64,000 nucleotides of DNA from Pseudoxanthomonas sp. PXM03. GTDB taxonomy: Bacteria > Pseudomonadota > Gammaproteobacteria > Xanthomonadales > Xanthomonadaceae. Numbering within the stretch: position 1 is the first letter of the stretch; every line of letters begins with the position of its first letter. The stretch covers positions 1,014,001-1,078,000 of the forward strand of contig NZ_JACVAU010000001.1 in the NCBI RefSeq assembly GCF_014852005.1, given 5' to 3'. The position numbers were made by a program, and so were the translations under genes. Shown here piece after piece: positions 35,925-47,479 of this stretch. The notes under the pieces were generated by a model that saw only the letters and a list, made by a program, of their open reading frames with translations, was not told the origin of the DNA and did not search any database.

Positions 35925-37823
35925 TTACGCCGACAACTCCAGCAGCAGCGCGTTTAGGCGCTTCACGTAGCCGGCCGGGTCCTTCAGACTCTCGCCGGCG
36001 GCCAGCGCAGCCTGGTCGAACAGCACGCGCGTGAGGCTGGCGAAGCGGTTCGCATCGTTCTCGGCATCGAGTTTTGCGATGAGCGGATGCTCCGGGTTGA
36101 ACTCGAACACCGGCTTGCTCTCCGGCGCCGCCTGGCCGCTGGCCTCCAGCAACTGGCGCATCTGCAGGCCCAGGTCGCCCTGGCCGATGGCGAGGATTGC
36201 CGGGGAATCGGTCAAGCGGTGCGAGACGCGCACGTCGGCCACGTCCAGGCCCAGCACGGCCTTGATGCGGCCGGTGAGGGCTTCCTTGGCTTTCGCGCTT
36301 TCCTCCTGCTTCTTCTTCTCGTCTTCGCTGTCCAGTGCGCCCAGATCGAGGTCGCCGCGGGCGACATCGACGAAGGACTTGCCGTCGAACTCGGTCAGGT
36401 AGCCCATCAGCCACTCGTCGATGCGGTCGGTGAGCAGCAGCACTTCGATGCCCTTCTTGCGGAAGATCTCCAGGTGCGGGCTGTCCTTGATCTGCGCGTA
36501 GGACTCGCCGGTGAGGTAGTACAGCTTGTCCTGGCCTTCCTGCAGGCGACCGGCGTAGTCGGCCAGCGATACGCTGGGTGCGCCCGAGGCATCGTGCGTG
36601 GAAGCGAAGCGCAGCAGGCCGGCGATCTTCTCGCGGTTGGCGTAGTCCTCGGCCGGGCCTTCCTTCAGCACCTGGCCGAAGTTGGTCCAGAACGCCTTGT
36701 AGTCCTCGGGCTTGTCCTTGGCCAGCTTCTCCAGCATGTCGAGCGCGCGCTTGGTCAGCGCGGAGCGCATCGAATCCACCACCGGACCCGACTGCAGGAT
36801 CTCGCGGGAGACGTTGAGCGAGAGGTCGGACGAGTCCACCACGCCGCGCAGGAAGCGCAGGTACAGCGGCAGGAACTGCTCGGCCTGGTCCATGATGAAG
36901 ACGCGCTGCACGTACAGCTTCAGGCCCTTGGCGCCGTCGCGGTGGTACAGGTCGAACGGCGCGCGGCCCGGGACGTAAAGAAGCGACGTGTATTCCAGCT
37001 TGCCTTCGACCTTGTTGTGGCTCCATGCCACCGGGTCGGTGAAGTCGTGGGCGATGTGCTTGTAGAACTCGGTGTATTCCTCGTCCTTGATTTCGGACTT
37101 GGCGTGCGTCCACAGAGCGCTGGCCTTGTTGACGGCTTCCCATTCGGGCGTGGCGGGCTTGTCCTCGCCGTGGTGTTCCTTCGGCATCTCGATCGGCAGG
37201 CCGACATGGTCGGAGTACTTCTTGATGATGCCGCGAAGTTTCCAACCGTCCGCAAAGCCCTCCTCGCCGTCCTTCAGGTGCAGCACGATGCGCGTGCCGC
37301 GTTCGGGCTTGTCGACCGTGGCGACTTCGAAATCGCCTTCGCCGGCGCTGGACCAGTGCACGCCCTCGCTGGCGGGCAGGCCCGCGCGGCGGCTGAACAC
37401 GTCCACGCGGTCGGCCACGATGAAGGCGCTGTAGAAACCCACGCCGAACTGGCCGATCAGGTTGGCGTCCTTCTTCTGGTCGCCGGACAGCGCCTTGAGG
37501 AAGTCGCCGGTGCCGGACTTCGCGATCGTCCCGAGATGGGCGACGGCCTCATCGCGACTCATGCCGATGCCGTTGTCGTCGATGGTCACCGTACGTGCTT
37601 CGGCATCGAAGCCGATGCGGATGCGCAGGATGGGATCTTCAGCCAGCAGGTTGGGGTCCTTGAGGGCCTCGAAGCGCAGCTTGTCGGCGGCGTCGGCGGC
37701 GTTGGACACCAGCTCGCGCAGGAAGATCTCCTTGTTCGAGTACAGCGAGTGGATCATCAGCTGCAGCAGCTGCTTCACTTCGGCCTGGAAGCCCAGTGTT
37801 TCCTTGCGGGTTTCGGTGGTCAT
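35925..37823 (-). CDS. htpG: Molecular chaperone HtpG (Hsp90)
   Basis: The 632-residue Hsp90 homologue starts [20 protein letters not shown] and includes the GHKL ATPase motifs [28 protein letters not shown] and [14 protein letters not shown], the middle domain ([20 protein letters not shown]) and the C-terminal dimerisation domain. AAGGAGC lies 9 bases before the start. It is a cytosolic chaperone dimer, often heat-induced; no sigma-32 promoter was recognised. It separates ftsY from rsmD, which are neighbours in E. coli. Confidence 0.98.
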   Translation of the reverse strand: MTTETRKETLGFQAEVKQLLQLMIHSLYSNKEIFLRELVSNAADAADKLRFEALKDPNLLAEDPILRIRIGFDAEARTVTIDDNGIGMSRDEAVAHLGTIAKSGTGDFLKALSGDQKKDANLIGQFGVGFYSAFIVADRVDVFSRRAGLPASEGVHWSSAGEGDFEVATVDKPERGTRIVLHLKDGEEGFADGWKLRGIIKKYSDHVGLPIEMPKEHHGEDKPATPEWEAVNKASALWTHAKSEIKDEEYTEFYKHIAHDFTDPVAWSHNKVEGKLEYTSLLYVPGRAPFDLYHRDGAKGLKLYVQRVFIMDQAEQFLPLYLRFLRGVVDSSDLSLNVSREILQSGPVVDSMRSALTKRALDMLEKLAKDKPEDYKAFWTNFGQVLKEGPAEDYANREKIAGLLRFASTHDASGAPSVSLADYAGRLQEGQDKLYYLTGESYAQIKDSPHLEIFRKKGIEVLLLTDRIDEWLMGYLTEFDGKSFVDVARGDLDLGALDSEDEKKKQEESAKAKEALTGRIKAVLGLDVADVRVSHRLTDSPAILAIGQGDLGLQMRQLLEASGQAAPESKPVFEFNPEHPLIAKLDAENDANRFASLTRVLFDQAALAAGESLKDPAGYVKRLNALLLELSA

Positions 37824-37966
37824 CGTGGACGTGCTCCTTGGATCGGTATGCGGGCCGCAGGCGCGGCCGATGCGTCCCGGTGTATGGGTATGTCCGCCGA
37901 TTTCAACCCGCGATGCCCCTCCTGCACGGGAAGTATCATGCGGGACCCTCCGTCGCCGTCGCCCCG

Positions 37967-39117
<1,151 letters not shown>

Positions 39118-39163
39118 GCGCGCCGCGATTCCGACAACAGATCCAACAGGAGGGGGAACACCC

Positions 39164-39658
39164 ATGAAGAACATCGCAACCCGCATGCTGCTCACCGCCT
39201 GCCTCGTGCTGCCGTTCGCGGCGTGCAAGAAGCAGGAAGAAGCGCCGGCCCAGCCGGCCGAAGTCGCGCTGGTCGCCCCGACCACGACCGAAGACGGTGC
39301 GTGGAAGGAGTACCTGAGCAAGGTGGTCGACGCCAACATGGGCACGATCACCAACACGCCCTACGTGTATTACCTGCCGGCCGAGACCGATCCGGAGTTC
39401 GAGGCCAAGTACGGCCGCCAGCTGGAACAGGCCAAGGGCGCCGTGGCGCGTGGCGTGACCAGCGGCAACCTGATCGCGTTCGGTTCGCCGTCCAGCGTCA
39501 AGATCGCCGACCTGGCCGTGGCCGCGTTCGAAGGCGTGGAAGCCGACACCTTCAAGGGCGTGCGCATCCTCTTCATCGGCAAGGCGGAGGACAGCGAGCG
39601 CGTGAAGGCGGCCGTGGCCCCGAGCAGCGCCGAGTACGTGTTCGTCGAAGCCAAGTGA
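39164..39658 (+). CDS. Hypothetical lipoprotein
   Basis: The 164-residue protein has a lipoprotein signal (MLLTACLVLPFAAC, lipobox FAAC), a short acidic linker, then a domain with YVYYLPAETDPEFEAKYGRQ and VKIADLAVAAFEGVEADTFK GVRILFIG. I do not recognise a characterised family, though xanthomonad genomes commonly carry such a gene next to coaD and the ferredoxin. It follows coaD by 46 bases and could be cotranscribed. Confidence 0.8.
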   Translation: MKNIATRMLLTACLVLPFAACKKQEEAPAQPAEVALVAPTTTEDGAWKEYLSKVVDANMGTITNTPYVYYLPAETDPEFEAKYGRQLEQAKGAVARGVTSGNLIAFGSPSSVKIADLAVAAFEGVEADTFKGVRILFIGKAEDSERVKAAVAPSSAEYVFVEAK

Positions 39659-39663
39659 CCTTT

Positions 39664-39697
39664 CCAGGGCGTGGCCGCTCCGGCGGCCACGCCCTGG
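39664..39697 (+). terminator. 15-bp hairpin after the lipoprotein gene
   Basis: CCAGGGCGTGGCCGC pairs perfectly with GCGGCCACGCCCTGG (loop TCCG). It lacks a T-run, so it may be a 3' stabiliser or a weak terminator. Confidence 0.5.
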
Positions 39698-39704
39698 TGA
39701 AAAG

Positions 39705-39730
39705 GTCATCCCCGCTGTCGCGGGAATGAC
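39705..39730. repeat. Short inverted repeat, family E-like half unit
   Basis: GTCATCCCCGC-TGTC-GCGGGAATGAC. The end GGAATGAC matches the larger repeat at 52847-52939. It lies 9 bases before the ferredoxin start. Confidence 0.65.
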
Positions 39731-39738
39731 GAAAGAAC

Positions 39739-39987
39739 ATGTCCCTCAAGATCAACGAACTCTGCGTCAACTGCGATGTCTGCGAGCCGGCCTGTCCCAA
39801 CCAGGCCATCTCGATGGGCGAGGCGATCTATGTGATCGATCCGGCGCGCTGTACCGAATGCGTCGGCCATCATGACGAACCGCAATGTGTCGTCGTGTGC
39901 CCTGTAGAGTGCATCGATCCCGATCCGGCGTATCCTGAGACCCACGAAGCACTGTTGGCGAAGATGCTCCGGCTGCAGGCCGGCTGA
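39739..39987 (+). CDS. YfhL-family 2[4Fe-4S] ferredoxin
   Basis: The 82-residue protein MSLKINELCVNCDVCEPACP has two cysteine clusters: C9-x2-C12-x2-C15-x3-C19 and CTEC, then a longer loop to CVVVCPVEC. That is the YfhL/Alvin type of bacterial ferredoxin, with an inserted loop between ligands of the second cluster. It carries electrons at low potential in the cytoplasm; its partner is not known. It lies downstream of coaD and the lipoprotein gene. Confidence 0.95.
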   Translation: MSLKINELCVNCDVCEPACPNQAISMGEAIYVIDPARCTECVGHHDEPQCVVVCPVECIDPDPAYPETHEALLAKMLRLQAG

Positions 39988-40034
39988 TCCGCCACACGGC
40001 AGCGCTCCGTGCCGGTTATCGTCCAGGAGAGATC

Positions 40035-41777
40035 GTGATCCAGCGTCGTCTGTTCGCCCTGTTGTTGTTCGTTGCGTTCGTGCCGGCCGCACTGGCTGCC
40101 GATGCTGTCCGTCCTGCCGCCTCGCCGCATCCGCCCGGTGTCGCCATCGCCAGCGCGCACGCGCTTGCCACGCAGGCCGGCCTTGATGTCATCGCGCAGG
40201 GTGGCAACGCCTTCGACGCCGCCATCGCGGTGTCGTCGACGCTGTCGGTGGTTGAGCCGATCAGTTCCGGGCTGGGCGGTGGCGGCTTCTTCCTGTTGCA
40301 TGACGGCAAGACCGGCAAGCAGACCTTCGTGGATGCGCGCGAGACCGCACCCGCCGCGGCCACGCCTGACAAGTACCTGCTGCCCAATGGAGAGTTCAAT
40401 CGCGACCGTGCCGAGAACGGTCCTTGGGCGGCGGGTATTCCCGGTCTGCCGGCGGCCTTCGTCCATCTGGCCGAGAGGTACGGCAAGCTGCCCCTGGCGA
40501 CCTCGCTGAAGCCTGCGATCCGCGTGGCCCGCGACGGTTTCCCGGTGTACGCGCGGATGGCGCGGGGCTATCAGGCACGCCGCGACGTGATGGAGCGGTA
40601 CAAGGGCACGCGTTCGGTGTTCCTCGCCAATGGCCAGCCGATCAAGGAAGGCGACACGTTCAGGCAACCGGACCTGGCGCGCACGCTGGAACGCCTGGCC
40701 GCGCAGGGCTTCGACGGCTTCTACCGCGGCGAGACCGCGAAGTTGCTGCTGGCCGGGGTGAAGGCGGAAGGCGGCCAGTGGACGGCGAAGGAACTGGCCG
40801 GCTACACCGTGCGTGAGCGCGAGCCGTTGACCTTCAAGTACAACGACTGGCAGGTGACCACCGCGCCGCCGCCATCGTCCGGTGGCGTGGCATTGGCGCA
40901 GATGCTGCAGATCCTCGATGCCTACGATCTACGCAGCCTGGACGAGGCGCAACGCACGCACCTGATCGTGGAGGCGATGCGTCGTGCGTTCCGCGACCGC
41001 ACCTTCTACCTAGGCGATCCGGACTTCGTCGAAATCCCGCTGAAGACGCTGACCAATCCGTACTACGCCGCCGGCCTGCGCGCGACGATCAATCCGCAGA
41101 AAGCGACGCCCAGCGACCAGCTCTCCGGCCAGCAGACCCCGCTGGAAGACGAGGAAACCACGCACTTCTCGATCATCGATGCCGAAGGCAACCGCGTTGC
41201 CGGCACGCAGACGGTGAACCTGCTGTATGGCTCGGGCCTGGTGCCGCCGGGTACGGGCGTGCTGCTGAACAACGAGATGGATGATTTCGCGCTCAAGCCC
41301 GGCACGCCGAATGCGTTCGGCGTGATGGGCTATGAAGCCAATGCGCCCCAGGCAGGAAAGCGCATGCTCAGCTCGATGACGCCCACCTTCATGGAGTCGC
41401 CGGAAAAGGTGGCGGTGCTCGGTACACCCGGCGGCAGCCGCATCATCACCATGGTGCTGCTGGGCGTGCTGGGCTATGACGCGGGCCTGGATGCGCAGCC
41501 GGTCGTCGCGTTGCCGCGCTTCCACCACCAGTGGATGCCGGACCTGATCGAGATGGAGACCAGCGCGCTGAGTCCTGCGTCGCAACAGGCGCTGGAAGCC
41601 ATGGGCCACAAATTCAAGGTGCCCGGCAACAGCGCGCAGGGTGGTCGCGGTTCGAGCCATGTGTGGGGCAACCTGCAGACGGTTGAGTGGAACAAGGCGG
41701 CCAACGTGTTGAGTGGCGGCAGCGATCCGCGCAATCCGGTGGGCGCGGCGAAGGTGGTGGAGTCGGTGATGCCCTAA
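40035..41777 (+). CDS. ggt: Gamma-glutamyltransferase (periplasmic)
   Basis: This 580-residue precursor has a signal peptide (LFALLLFVAFVPAALAAD) and the Ggt fold: AIAVSSTLSVVEPISSGLGG GGFF, then the autocleavage site before Thr375 in DEETTHFSIID, which becomes the catalytic N-terminus of the small subunit. GTPGGSRI helps bind the glutamyl group. It hydrolyses glutathione and other gamma-glutamyl compounds. The GTG start at 40035 is supported by AGGAGAG a few bases upstream. A family B repeat follows the stop. Confidence 0.95.
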   Translation: MIQRRLFALLLFVAFVPAALAADAVRPAASPHPPGVAIASAHALATQAGLDVIAQGGNAFDAAIAVSSTLSVVEPISSGLGGGGFFLLHDGKTGKQTFVDARETAPAAATPDKYLLPNGEFNRDRAENGPWAAGIPGLPAAFVHLAERYGKLPLATSLKPAIRVARDGFPVYARMARGYQARRDVMERYKGTRSVFLANGQPIKEGDTFRQPDLARTLERLAAQGFDGFYRGETAKLLLAGVKAEGGQWTAKELAGYTVREREPLTFKYNDWQVTTAPPPSSGGVALAQMLQILDAYDLRSLDEAQRTHLIVEAMRRAFRDRTFYLGDPDFVEIPLKTLTNPYYAAGLRATINPQKATPSDQLSGQQTPLEDEETTHFSIIDAEGNRVAGTQTVNLLYGSGLVPPGTGVLLNNEMDDFALKPGTPNAFGVMGYEANAPQAGKRMLSSMTPTFMESPEKVAVLGTPGGSRIITMVLLGVLGYDAGLDAQPVVALPRFHHQWMPDLIEMETSALSPASQQALEAMGHKFKVPGNSAQGGRGSSHVWGNLQTVEWNKAANVLSGGSDPRNPVGAAKVVESVMP

Positions 41778-41792
41778 GGGGGCGCGACACCT

Positions 41793-41926
41793 CTGCAGGA
41801 GCGATGTAAGTCGCGACCGCACGGCTTGCAGGCACGTGACGAGACGCGCGTGTCGTTCAGACGGTCGCCCGACCTGCCGGTACTGAGGCTTCCAAGTGGC
41901 GGTCGCGACTCACGTCGCTCCTACAG
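41793..41926. repeat. GTAG-type inverted repeat, family B (copy 3)
   Basis: 28-base arms at 41793-41820 and 41899-41926 match with three differences around a 78-base centre. The core GGAGCGA-GT-AGTCGCGACCGC is shared with the other copies. Confidence 0.85.
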
Positions 41927-41953
41927 GGCCTTGGGTGGGCGTAGAATCGCCGC

Positions 41954-42844
41954 ATGAAACTCTGGTCGCTGCTGGGCAATTCCCAGAAACTCGATGGCGG
42001 TGCGATGTTCGGCAACGCGCCGCGCGCCATGTGGGAGAAGTGGTCGCCGCCCGATGCGGAGAACCGCATCGAGTTGGCGTGCCGCGCGCTGCTGGCGCAG
42101 CCGCTTAACGGCAAGACGGTGTTGTTCGAGACCGGGATCGGGGCGTTCTTCGAGCCGAAGATGCGCGCGCGCTTCGGCGTGCAGGAAGAGCGTCACGTGC
42201 TGCTGGATTCGCTCCGCGACGCCGGCTTCTCGCACGAGGATATTGACGTGGTGGTGCTCAGCCACCTGCACTTCGACCATGCCGGGGGTCTGCTGGCGCC
42301 GTGGCACGACGGTCATGCACCGGAACTGTTGTTCCCCAACGCCACCTTCGTGGTCGGTGCCGAGCACTGGCAGCGTGCGCTGAAGCCGCATCCGCGCGAC
42401 CGCGCCAGCTTCATTCCGGAACTGCAGCCGCTCCTGGAAGCCAGTGCTCGGCTGGAACTCGTTTCCGGCGAGCATTCCGCGGCGCTCGGCGACACCGTCC
42501 GCTTCAGCTTCAGCGATGGCCATACGCCGGGCCTGATGGTGGCCGAGATCGCCGGTCCGGAGCGCATGGACGATCAGCCCCATGGTGGCGTGGTGTTCTG
42601 CGCCGACCTGATTCCCGGCCGATCCTGGGTGCACGTGCCCATCACCATGGGCTACGACCGCAACGCCGAGTTGCTGATCGACGAGAAGCGCGCCTTCCTG
42701 GAAGACAAGCTGGCGCGCAACGTCCATCTTTTCTTCACCCACGATCCCGGCTGCGCGCTGGCGCAGGTCACCCGCGACGAGAAGGGCAAGTTCGGTACTG
42801 CGCATGAAGTCGCGGAGTTGCAGGCGCGGGTGCTGGTGGCTTGA
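41954..42844 (+). CDS. Metallo-beta-lactamase-fold hydrolase
   Basis: This 296-residue protein has the metal motif [15 protein letters not shown] (HxHxDH), later conserved His/Asp in [20 protein letters not shown] and [10 protein letters not shown]. It has no signal peptide ([20 protein letters not shown]), so it acts in the cytoplasm. The family includes lactonases and other hydrolases; the substrate cannot be read. It is flanked by repeats on both sides and has no operon partner. Confidence 0.87.
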   Translation: MKLWSLLGNSQKLDGGAMFGNAPRAMWEKWSPPDAENRIELACRALLAQPLNGKTVLFETGIGAFFEPKMRARFGVQEERHVLLDSLRDAGFSHEDIDVVVLSHLHFDHAGGLLAPWHDGHAPELLFPNATFVVGAEHWQRALKPHPRDRASFIPELQPLLEASARLELVSGEHSAALGDTVRFSFSDGHTPGLMVAEIAGPERMDDQPHGGVVFCADLIPGRSWVHVPITMGYDRNAELLIDEKRAFLEDKLARNVHLFFTHDPGCALAQVTRDEKGKFGTAHEVAELQARVLVA

Positions 42845-42852
42845 GATTTGAG

Positions 42853-43000
42853 CCCCTCTCCAGCGGGAGAGGGGTTGGGGTGAGGGTGCGACGGAGTCCG
42901 TGATGGTTCGAATGTCGCCAACTTCGCCGTACCCTCGTCCGCCCCCGTAGCAAGTACGGGGCAGGCTCTCCGGGCGCCTTCTCCCGATGGGAGAAGGGAG
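42853..43000. repeat. Pair of family A-like palindromes
   Basis: CCCCTCTCC-AGC-GGGAGAGGGG with GTTGGGGTGAGGG (42853-42886) and CCTTCTCCC-GAT-GGGAGAAGG (42977-42997) flank a centre that contains its own hairpin CCCCGTA-GCAAG-TACGGGG. Together they fill the space between the hydrolase and upp. Confidence 0.7.
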
Positions 43001-43005
43001 TTGCG

Positions 43006-43638
43006 TTACCCCACCCGCGTCCCAAAAATACGATCCCCCGCGTCGCCCAGACCCGGAAGGATGTAGCCCTTGTCATTGAGGCGCTCGTCGATGGCGGCGG
43101 TGTAGACGTCCACGTCGGGGTGCGCCGCTTCCAGTGCCTTGAGCCCTTCTGGTGCGGCGACCAGGAAGATGCCCTTGATCCGCTTCGCGCCCGCGCGCTT
43201 GAGCATGTCGATGGTGGCGATCAGCGTGCCGCCGGTGGCCAGCATCGGATCGAGGATCAGCGCATCGCGTTCTTCCAGCCGGCCGGTCAGCTTCTCGAAG
43301 TAGGGCACGGGCTGCAGTGTTTCCTCGTCGCGCTGCAGGCCGACCACGCTGACGCGCGCAGTGGGGATCAGCGCCAGCACGCCGGGCAGCATGCCCAGGC
43401 CGGCGCGCAGGATGGGCACCAGGGTGATCTTGGCGCCGGCAATCCTCTTCACTTCGACCGGGCCGGCCCAGCCGGCCATCGTCTCGGTCGTCAATTCCAG
43501 GTCGGCCGTGGCCTCGTAGGCGAGCAGCGTACCCAGCTCGGTTACCAGCTCGCGGAAATCCTTGGTGTTGAGACCGGCGTTCCGCAGCAGGCCGATCTTG
43601 TGCTGGACGAGGGGGTGGCGGACTTCTACGGTCTTCAT
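43006..43638 (-). CDS. upp: Uracil phosphoribosyltransferase
   Basis: Upp converts uracil and PRPP to UMP in pyrimidine salvage. The 210-residue protein starts [20 protein letters not shown] and has [19 protein letters not shown], the PRPP loop [14 protein letters not shown] and the uracil-binding [16 protein letters not shown]. Length is canonical. No clear ribosome site. It follows the TonB receptor on the same strand, separated by that gene's terminator. Confidence 0.97.
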   Translation of the reverse strand: MKTVEVRHPLVQHKIGLLRNAGLNTKDFRELVTELGTLLAYEATADLELTTETMAGWAGPVEVKRIAGAKITLVPILRAGLGMLPGVLALIPTARVSVVGLQRDEETLQPVPYFEKLTGRLEERDALILDPMLATGGTLIATIDMLKRAGAKRIKGIFLVAAPEGLKALEAAHPDVDVYTAAIDERLNDKGYILPGLGDAGDRIFGTRVG

Positions 43639-43700
43639 GGCGGGAGGGGGCAGCAGGAGAAGCTGGAAGTCTGCATCAAACCCGCTGGTCCCACAAAGCA

Positions 43701-43724
43701 GAAAGCCGGCACGCGCCGGCTTTC
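43701..43724 (-). terminator. Terminator after the phytate-cluster TonB receptor
   Basis: GAAAGCCGGC/GCCGGCTTTC (10 bp, loop of 4) lies 27 bases past the receptor stop on the minus strand, followed there by TGCTTTGTGG. Confidence 0.7.
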
Positions 43725-43750
43725 CGCATGGACCGTGGCGATGCCGCCGA

Positions 43751-46126
43751 TCAGAACGCCCAGCGCATGACCAACTGGTAGCTCGGCCCGGCCTCTTCGG
43801 TTTCCAGTTCGTATTCGTCGTAGTCGCGGTCGATCTGGTCCTGCAGGGTGTTGAACTTGTCGAAGAACTCGTCCTTGCCGGCATCCAGCAGGTTGTTGGC
43901 GCTCAGGCGCACGGAGACATTCGTGCCGAAGCGTTTCTCGACGAACACATCCAGTTCACCGCCGTAGCGGATGAGGGCTTCCTCGCCGAGCACGCGTGCG
44001 TAGGCGTCGCCCTGTTTGCGATAGGTGGCGCCGAAGCTCGCGCCCCACGCCGGGATGTCATGGATGAAGCCGATGTTGTAGACGGACTTGGCCTGGTCGT
44101 TGAAGCGGCGTTCGCCCAGGAAGTCGTCCACCTTGGACTTCACCCACGAGTAGTTGGCGAAGATGCCGGTGTTCTCCAGGCCGATCGCCGACAGCGGCGT
44201 GGACACGTCGAACTCGAAGCCGTAGACCTTGCCGTCGCCGACGTTGGACGAGGTGTACAGCCAGCTTTCCGCCGGTTCCTGCGCCATCGCATCGGCCAGG
44301 TCGACGGCATCGCCGTCCTCGATCATCTCTTCCCAGGTGTCCTGCATCTCTTCGCTGGGCTCGCCGGTGTTGACGATCTCGATGAGGTCCTTGACGTCGC
44401 GATAGAAGAAATTCAGGCCGACCACGCCCTTGCGGCCAAGGCGGTGTTCGAAACCGAGGTCCAGTCCGTTGGCGGTTTCCGGATCCAGTTCCGGGTTGCC
44501 GATGTAGTCGTTGTCGCCGAACTCGCCGTCCAGCAGGGCCGGCAGCAACTCGTTGAAGTTGGGACGTTTGATGGTCCTCGCCAGCGACAGGCTGACGCGG
44601 TCCGCGTCTCCCAGGTTCCAGCGCAGGTTCACCGACGGAAGCAGCTCGTTGTAGTCCTTGCTGACGCGACCTTCGCTTTCATCGTCCTCGAGGTACTCCA
44701 CCTCGGACTTGGTGGTCTCGTAACGCAGGCCGGCTTCCCACGAGAAGGCATCGCCCTTGCCGCTGAGCATGATGTACGGATCCAGCCGCTTTTCTTCGAT
44801 CACCGAGGCCACGCTGCCGTCCAGCTCGTAATCGGCCAGGGACGCCGGGGTCTCGTCCTCCTCCTCGGCCTCCCACTCGTAGCTCACGAGCAGGCCTTCG
44901 CGCTTCTTGTTGCGATAGTCCACGCCGAATTCCAGCTCGGCACTGCCCAGCGGACGTGCATGGGTCAGCCTGAAGCCGGTTTCGGCATCCTTGGCGGAAA
45001 CAGACTCGGCCTGGTAGACGGTTTCGTCCCACTCTGCATCCGCAGGGATGCTCCAGGTGTCGTCCCAGTTCTCCGCGCCGCTCACGTAGACGTGTTCGCC
45101 TTCCGTGGTGGCCTGCGAGTTCTCGAAACGGGCGTAGTCAACGCTCACGGCGGTGGTGCCGCCTGCCATGTCGAACTTGTACTCGGCGCCGATGCCGTAG
45201 TTCTTCTGGTCGTACGGGTCACGGCCGGGTACGCGCAGGTTGATGGTCTCGTCGTCGTCCAGTTCCTCCTCGAACGACACTTCGGTGACGTCGCGATCGG
45301 TCTTGACGTAGAAGCCATCGATGCTGAAGCGACCGGTCTCGCCGACGTCGGCGGTGTAGGACAGGTTGGCCGAGTAGTCGCGGCCGTCCTTCACCTCGGT
45401 CTGGTCTTCCCAGCTGACCTTCTCCTCCTGGGTGTTGTCGGTAAAGCGGTCGGAGCGCTTGGTCTTGGCGCGATACCGGTCCTGCACGTTGATGCCCGCC
45501 AACAGGCGGCCCCCGAGCGCCTCGAACGAGGTCACGGCACCGAAGGTCGGGTTGACCTCGCCATCGTCCCAGCGATTCACGCCGACACGGATGTAGCTGC
45601 CGGTGAACTCGTACGCGTCGCGCAGCACGATGTTGATCGCGCCGGCCATCGCATCGCCGCTGCGGTTGGCGCTGGCGCTGCGCTTGATCTCGATGTGGTC
45701 GACCATCTCCGCCGGGATGCGGTCGACGTAGAACGAGCGGTCGTCGCCTGCACCCGGCACCTTCTTGCCGTTGATCAGCACCTGGGTATAGCCGCCGCCC
45801 AGGCCACGCAGCTGCACGCCGTCGTATTCCATGATGTCCGATCCGACGAAGCCGACGCCGGGCACGCGCTTCAGCATATCGCCGACGGTGTTCGGCTCGA
45901 AGCGCTGGAAATACTCCAGGTCGTAGACCAGGGTGGGCGCGATGTCATCTGTGCGGTCGCGGTAGGCGATTTCGCCTTGCACCACCACGGTGTCCAGTTG
46001 CTTGGGATCACCCGCGGCACCGGCGTCCGGCGCCTGGTTCTGAGCGGTGGCGGCGAAGCTGGCCGGCAGCAGGGCAGCGCAGAACAGCACCTGCGAGAGC
46101 GAGGCGGCCAAGGCATTGCGTTTCAT
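43751..46126 (-). CDS. TonB-dependent receptor, phosphate-cluster associated
   Basis: The 791-residue receptor has a signal peptide ending near ATAQN, a TonB-box-like [12 protein letters not shown], a plug ([20 protein letters not shown], then [15 protein letters not shown]) and a barrel rich in acidic loops, ending in YQLVMRWAF. It is divergent from the phytase gene with 181 bases between starts, and that region holds Pho-box-like repeats. Receptors beside beta-propeller phytases are thought to import phytate, metal-phytate or its products; here that is inference from context. The ATG at 46126 gives the signal peptide. Confidence 0.93.
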   Translation of the reverse strand: MKRNALAASLSQVLFCAALLPASFAATAQNQAPDAGAAGDPKQLDTVVVQGEIAYRDRTDDIAPTLVYDLEYFQRFEPNTVGDMLKRVPGVGFVGSDIMEYDGVQLRGLGGGYTQVLINGKKVPGAGDDRSFYVDRIPAEMVDHIEIKRSASANRSGDAMAGAINIVLRDAYEFTGSYIRVGVNRWDDGEVNPTFGAVTSFEALGGRLLAGINVQDRYRAKTKRSDRFTDNTQEEKVSWEDQTEVKDGRDYSANLSYTADVGETGRFSIDGFYVKTDRDVTEVSFEEELDDDETINLRVPGRDPYDQKNYGIGAEYKFDMAGGTTAVSVDYARFENSQATTEGEHVYVSGAENWDDTWSIPADAEWDETVYQAESVSAKDAETGFRLTHARPLGSAELEFGVDYRNKKREGLLVSYEWEAEEEDETPASLADYELDGSVASVIEEKRLDPYIMLSGKGDAFSWEAGLRYETTKSEVEYLEDDESEGRVSKDYNELLPSVNLRWNLGDADRVSLSLARTIKRPNFNELLPALLDGEFGDNDYIGNPELDPETANGLDLGFEHRLGRKGVVGLNFFYRDVKDLIEIVNTGEPSEEMQDTWEEMIEDGDAVDLADAMAQEPAESWLYTSSNVGDGKVYGFEFDVSTPLSAIGLENTGIFANYSWVKSKVDDFLGERRFNDQAKSVYNIGFIHDIPAWGASFGATYRKQGDAYARVLGEEALIRYGGELDVFVEKRFGTNVSVRLSANNLLDAGKDEFFDKFNTLQDQIDRDYDEYELETEEAGPSYQLVMRWAF

Positions 46127-46161
46127 CGTGTGTCGTCCCCGTGACGAAAGTAAACGGCACT

Positions 46162-46216
46162 TTGTAAGCACGTCACATGGCGGCAACATGACAGGCAGGT
46201 TCCGGTCGCATGACAG
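46162..46216 (-). promoter_or_regulatory. Pho-box-like repeats and -10 for the TonB receptor
   Basis: On the minus strand CTGTCATG occurs at 46216-46209 and again at 46194-46187, exactly 22 bases (two 11-base units) apart. A weaker unit, CCGCCATG, lies 11 bases further (46183). The E. coli PhoB unit is CTGTCATAAAT with 11-base spacing. TTACAA (46167-46162) follows about 9 bases after the last unit, in -10 position. Confidence 0.55.
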
Positions 46217-46234
46217 GTATCCGCGTGTCGTACG

Positions 46235-46268
46235 CTGACACGAAAGCGTCACGAAGCCTGCGTAAAAC
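46235..46268 (+). promoter_or_regulatory. Pho-box-like repeats and -10 for the phytase
   Basis: CTGACACGAAA and GCGTCACGAAG form an 11-base direct repeat (46235-46256), each matching the PhoB unit at about 7 of 11 positions. TAAAAC at 46263-46268 follows in the position expected for a PhoB-activated -10. Confidence 0.5.
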
Positions 46269-46307
46269 ATGACCGTTTGTTGACGCCGTCATGTCATGGG
46301 GAAACCA

Positions 46308-47459
46308 GTGAAACCACGCCTTGCCTTGCTTGCCGTTCCGCTCCTGATCGCCGCATGCGGTGGGAAACCCGCCACGCCCGCCGCATCTCCCGCGGAAACC
46401 AGTGCGCAGGCGCGCGAGAAGGAGCCCGACGAGAACGTCGAGAAGGATCCGCTGCTGAGCGAGGCGAAGATCGCGCACGTCGTGGTGCCCGAAGCGTTCA
46501 TCACACCGGCGACGCCCGCGGAGAATGTCGATTCGCCCGCAAGCTGGCGCGCGGCCGACGGCACGCGCTGGCTGATCGCCACCGCCAAGGACACGCACCG
46601 CCTGGTCGTCTACGACGGCGGCACCGGCAAGCAGCTGCGCACGGTCTCGGGTCCGGGCAGCGAGCTGGGCCAGATGCAGCGGCCGAACGGGATCGCGGTG
46701 ATCGACGACCTGGTGCTGGTGGTCGAGCGCGATAACCGGCGCGTGCAGGTGTTCCAGCTACCCGACTTCAAGCCGCTGCTCGTGTTCGGTGCGGACGAGC
46801 TGAAGCAGCCTTACGGTCTGTGGGTGCGCCCGCAGAAAGACGCGTACGAGGTGATCGTCAGCGACAACTACATGTCGCCGCAGAACGAGGATGCGCCGCC
46901 GCCGCTGGCCGAACTGGGCCAGCGCTTCAAGCGCTACCACCTGCAGCGCGCCGAGGGCGGCTGGAAGGCCAATCTGGCCGGCATGTTCGGCGACACCGGT
47001 GAAGCTGGCGCGATCCGCATTGCGGAATCCGTGTTCGGCGATGCGGCGAACGATCGCCTGCTGCTGGCGGAAGAGGATGTCGCCGTCGGCACGCGCCTGC
47101 GCGAGTATGGGCTGGATGGCACCTATCGTGGCCGCGACATCGGCACGGACCTGTTCAAGGCGCAGGCCGAGGGCATGGCGCTGGCGCAGTGCGCGGGCGG
47201 CGCAGGTTACTGGATCGCCACCGATCAGTTCAAGGACCGCAGCGTGTTCCATGTCTTCGACCGCATCACGCTGACGTACAAGGGTGCGTTCGCCGGCAAC
47301 AAGACCGCGAACACCGACGGCGTGTGGCTGGACCAGAGCGCCGACGCGCGTTTTCCGCAGGGCGCGTTCTACGCGGTCGACGACGACCAGGCGGTGGCGG
47401 CATTCGACTGGCGCGACATCGCTAAGGCCTTGTCGTTGCCGGAGTGTCGCGCCGAATGA
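46308..47459 (+). CDS. Phytase-like lipoprotein (3-phytase, beta-propeller)
   Basis: This 383-residue lipoprotein (lipobox LIAAC) matches the phytase domain of beta-propeller phytases: WLIATAKDTHRLVVYDGGTG KQ, MQRPNGIAVIDDLVLVVERDNRRV, FGDTGEAG, GYWIATDQFKDRSVFHVFD and GAFYAVDDDQAVAAFDW, with the many acidic calcium and phosphate ligands of that fold. It would release phosphate from phytate outside or in the periplasm. GTG at 46308 is preferred (GGGGA 5 bases upstream); ATG at 46296 adds four residues. Its stop lies near the next gene's start, so the two are coupled. Confidence 0.85.
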   Translation: MKPRLALLAVPLLIAACGGKPATPAASPAETSAQAREKEPDENVEKDPLLSEAKIAHVVVPEAFITPATPAENVDSPASWRAADGTRWLIATAKDTHRLVVYDGGTGKQLRTVSGPGSELGQMQRPNGIAVIDDLVLVVERDNRRVQVFQLPDFKPLLVFGADELKQPYGLWVRPQKDAYEVIVSDNYMSPQNEDAPPPLAELGQRFKRYHLQRAEGGWKANLAGMFGDTGEAGAIRIAESVFGDAANDRLLLAEEDVAVGTRLREYGLDGTYRGRDIGTDLFKAQAEGMALAQCAGGAGYWIATDQFKDRSVFHVFDRITLTYKGAFAGNKTANTDGVWLDQSADARFPQGAFYAVDDDQAVAAFDWRDIAKALSLPECRAE

Positions 47460-47479
47460 AGCGTGCAGGGGATGCCGTA

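Noticed and set aside
43562..46144. A plus-strand open frame of 860 codons opposite the phytate-cluster receptor
   Set aside because: It is antisense to a complete TonB receptor and crosses the upp start. The sequence has no domain signal.
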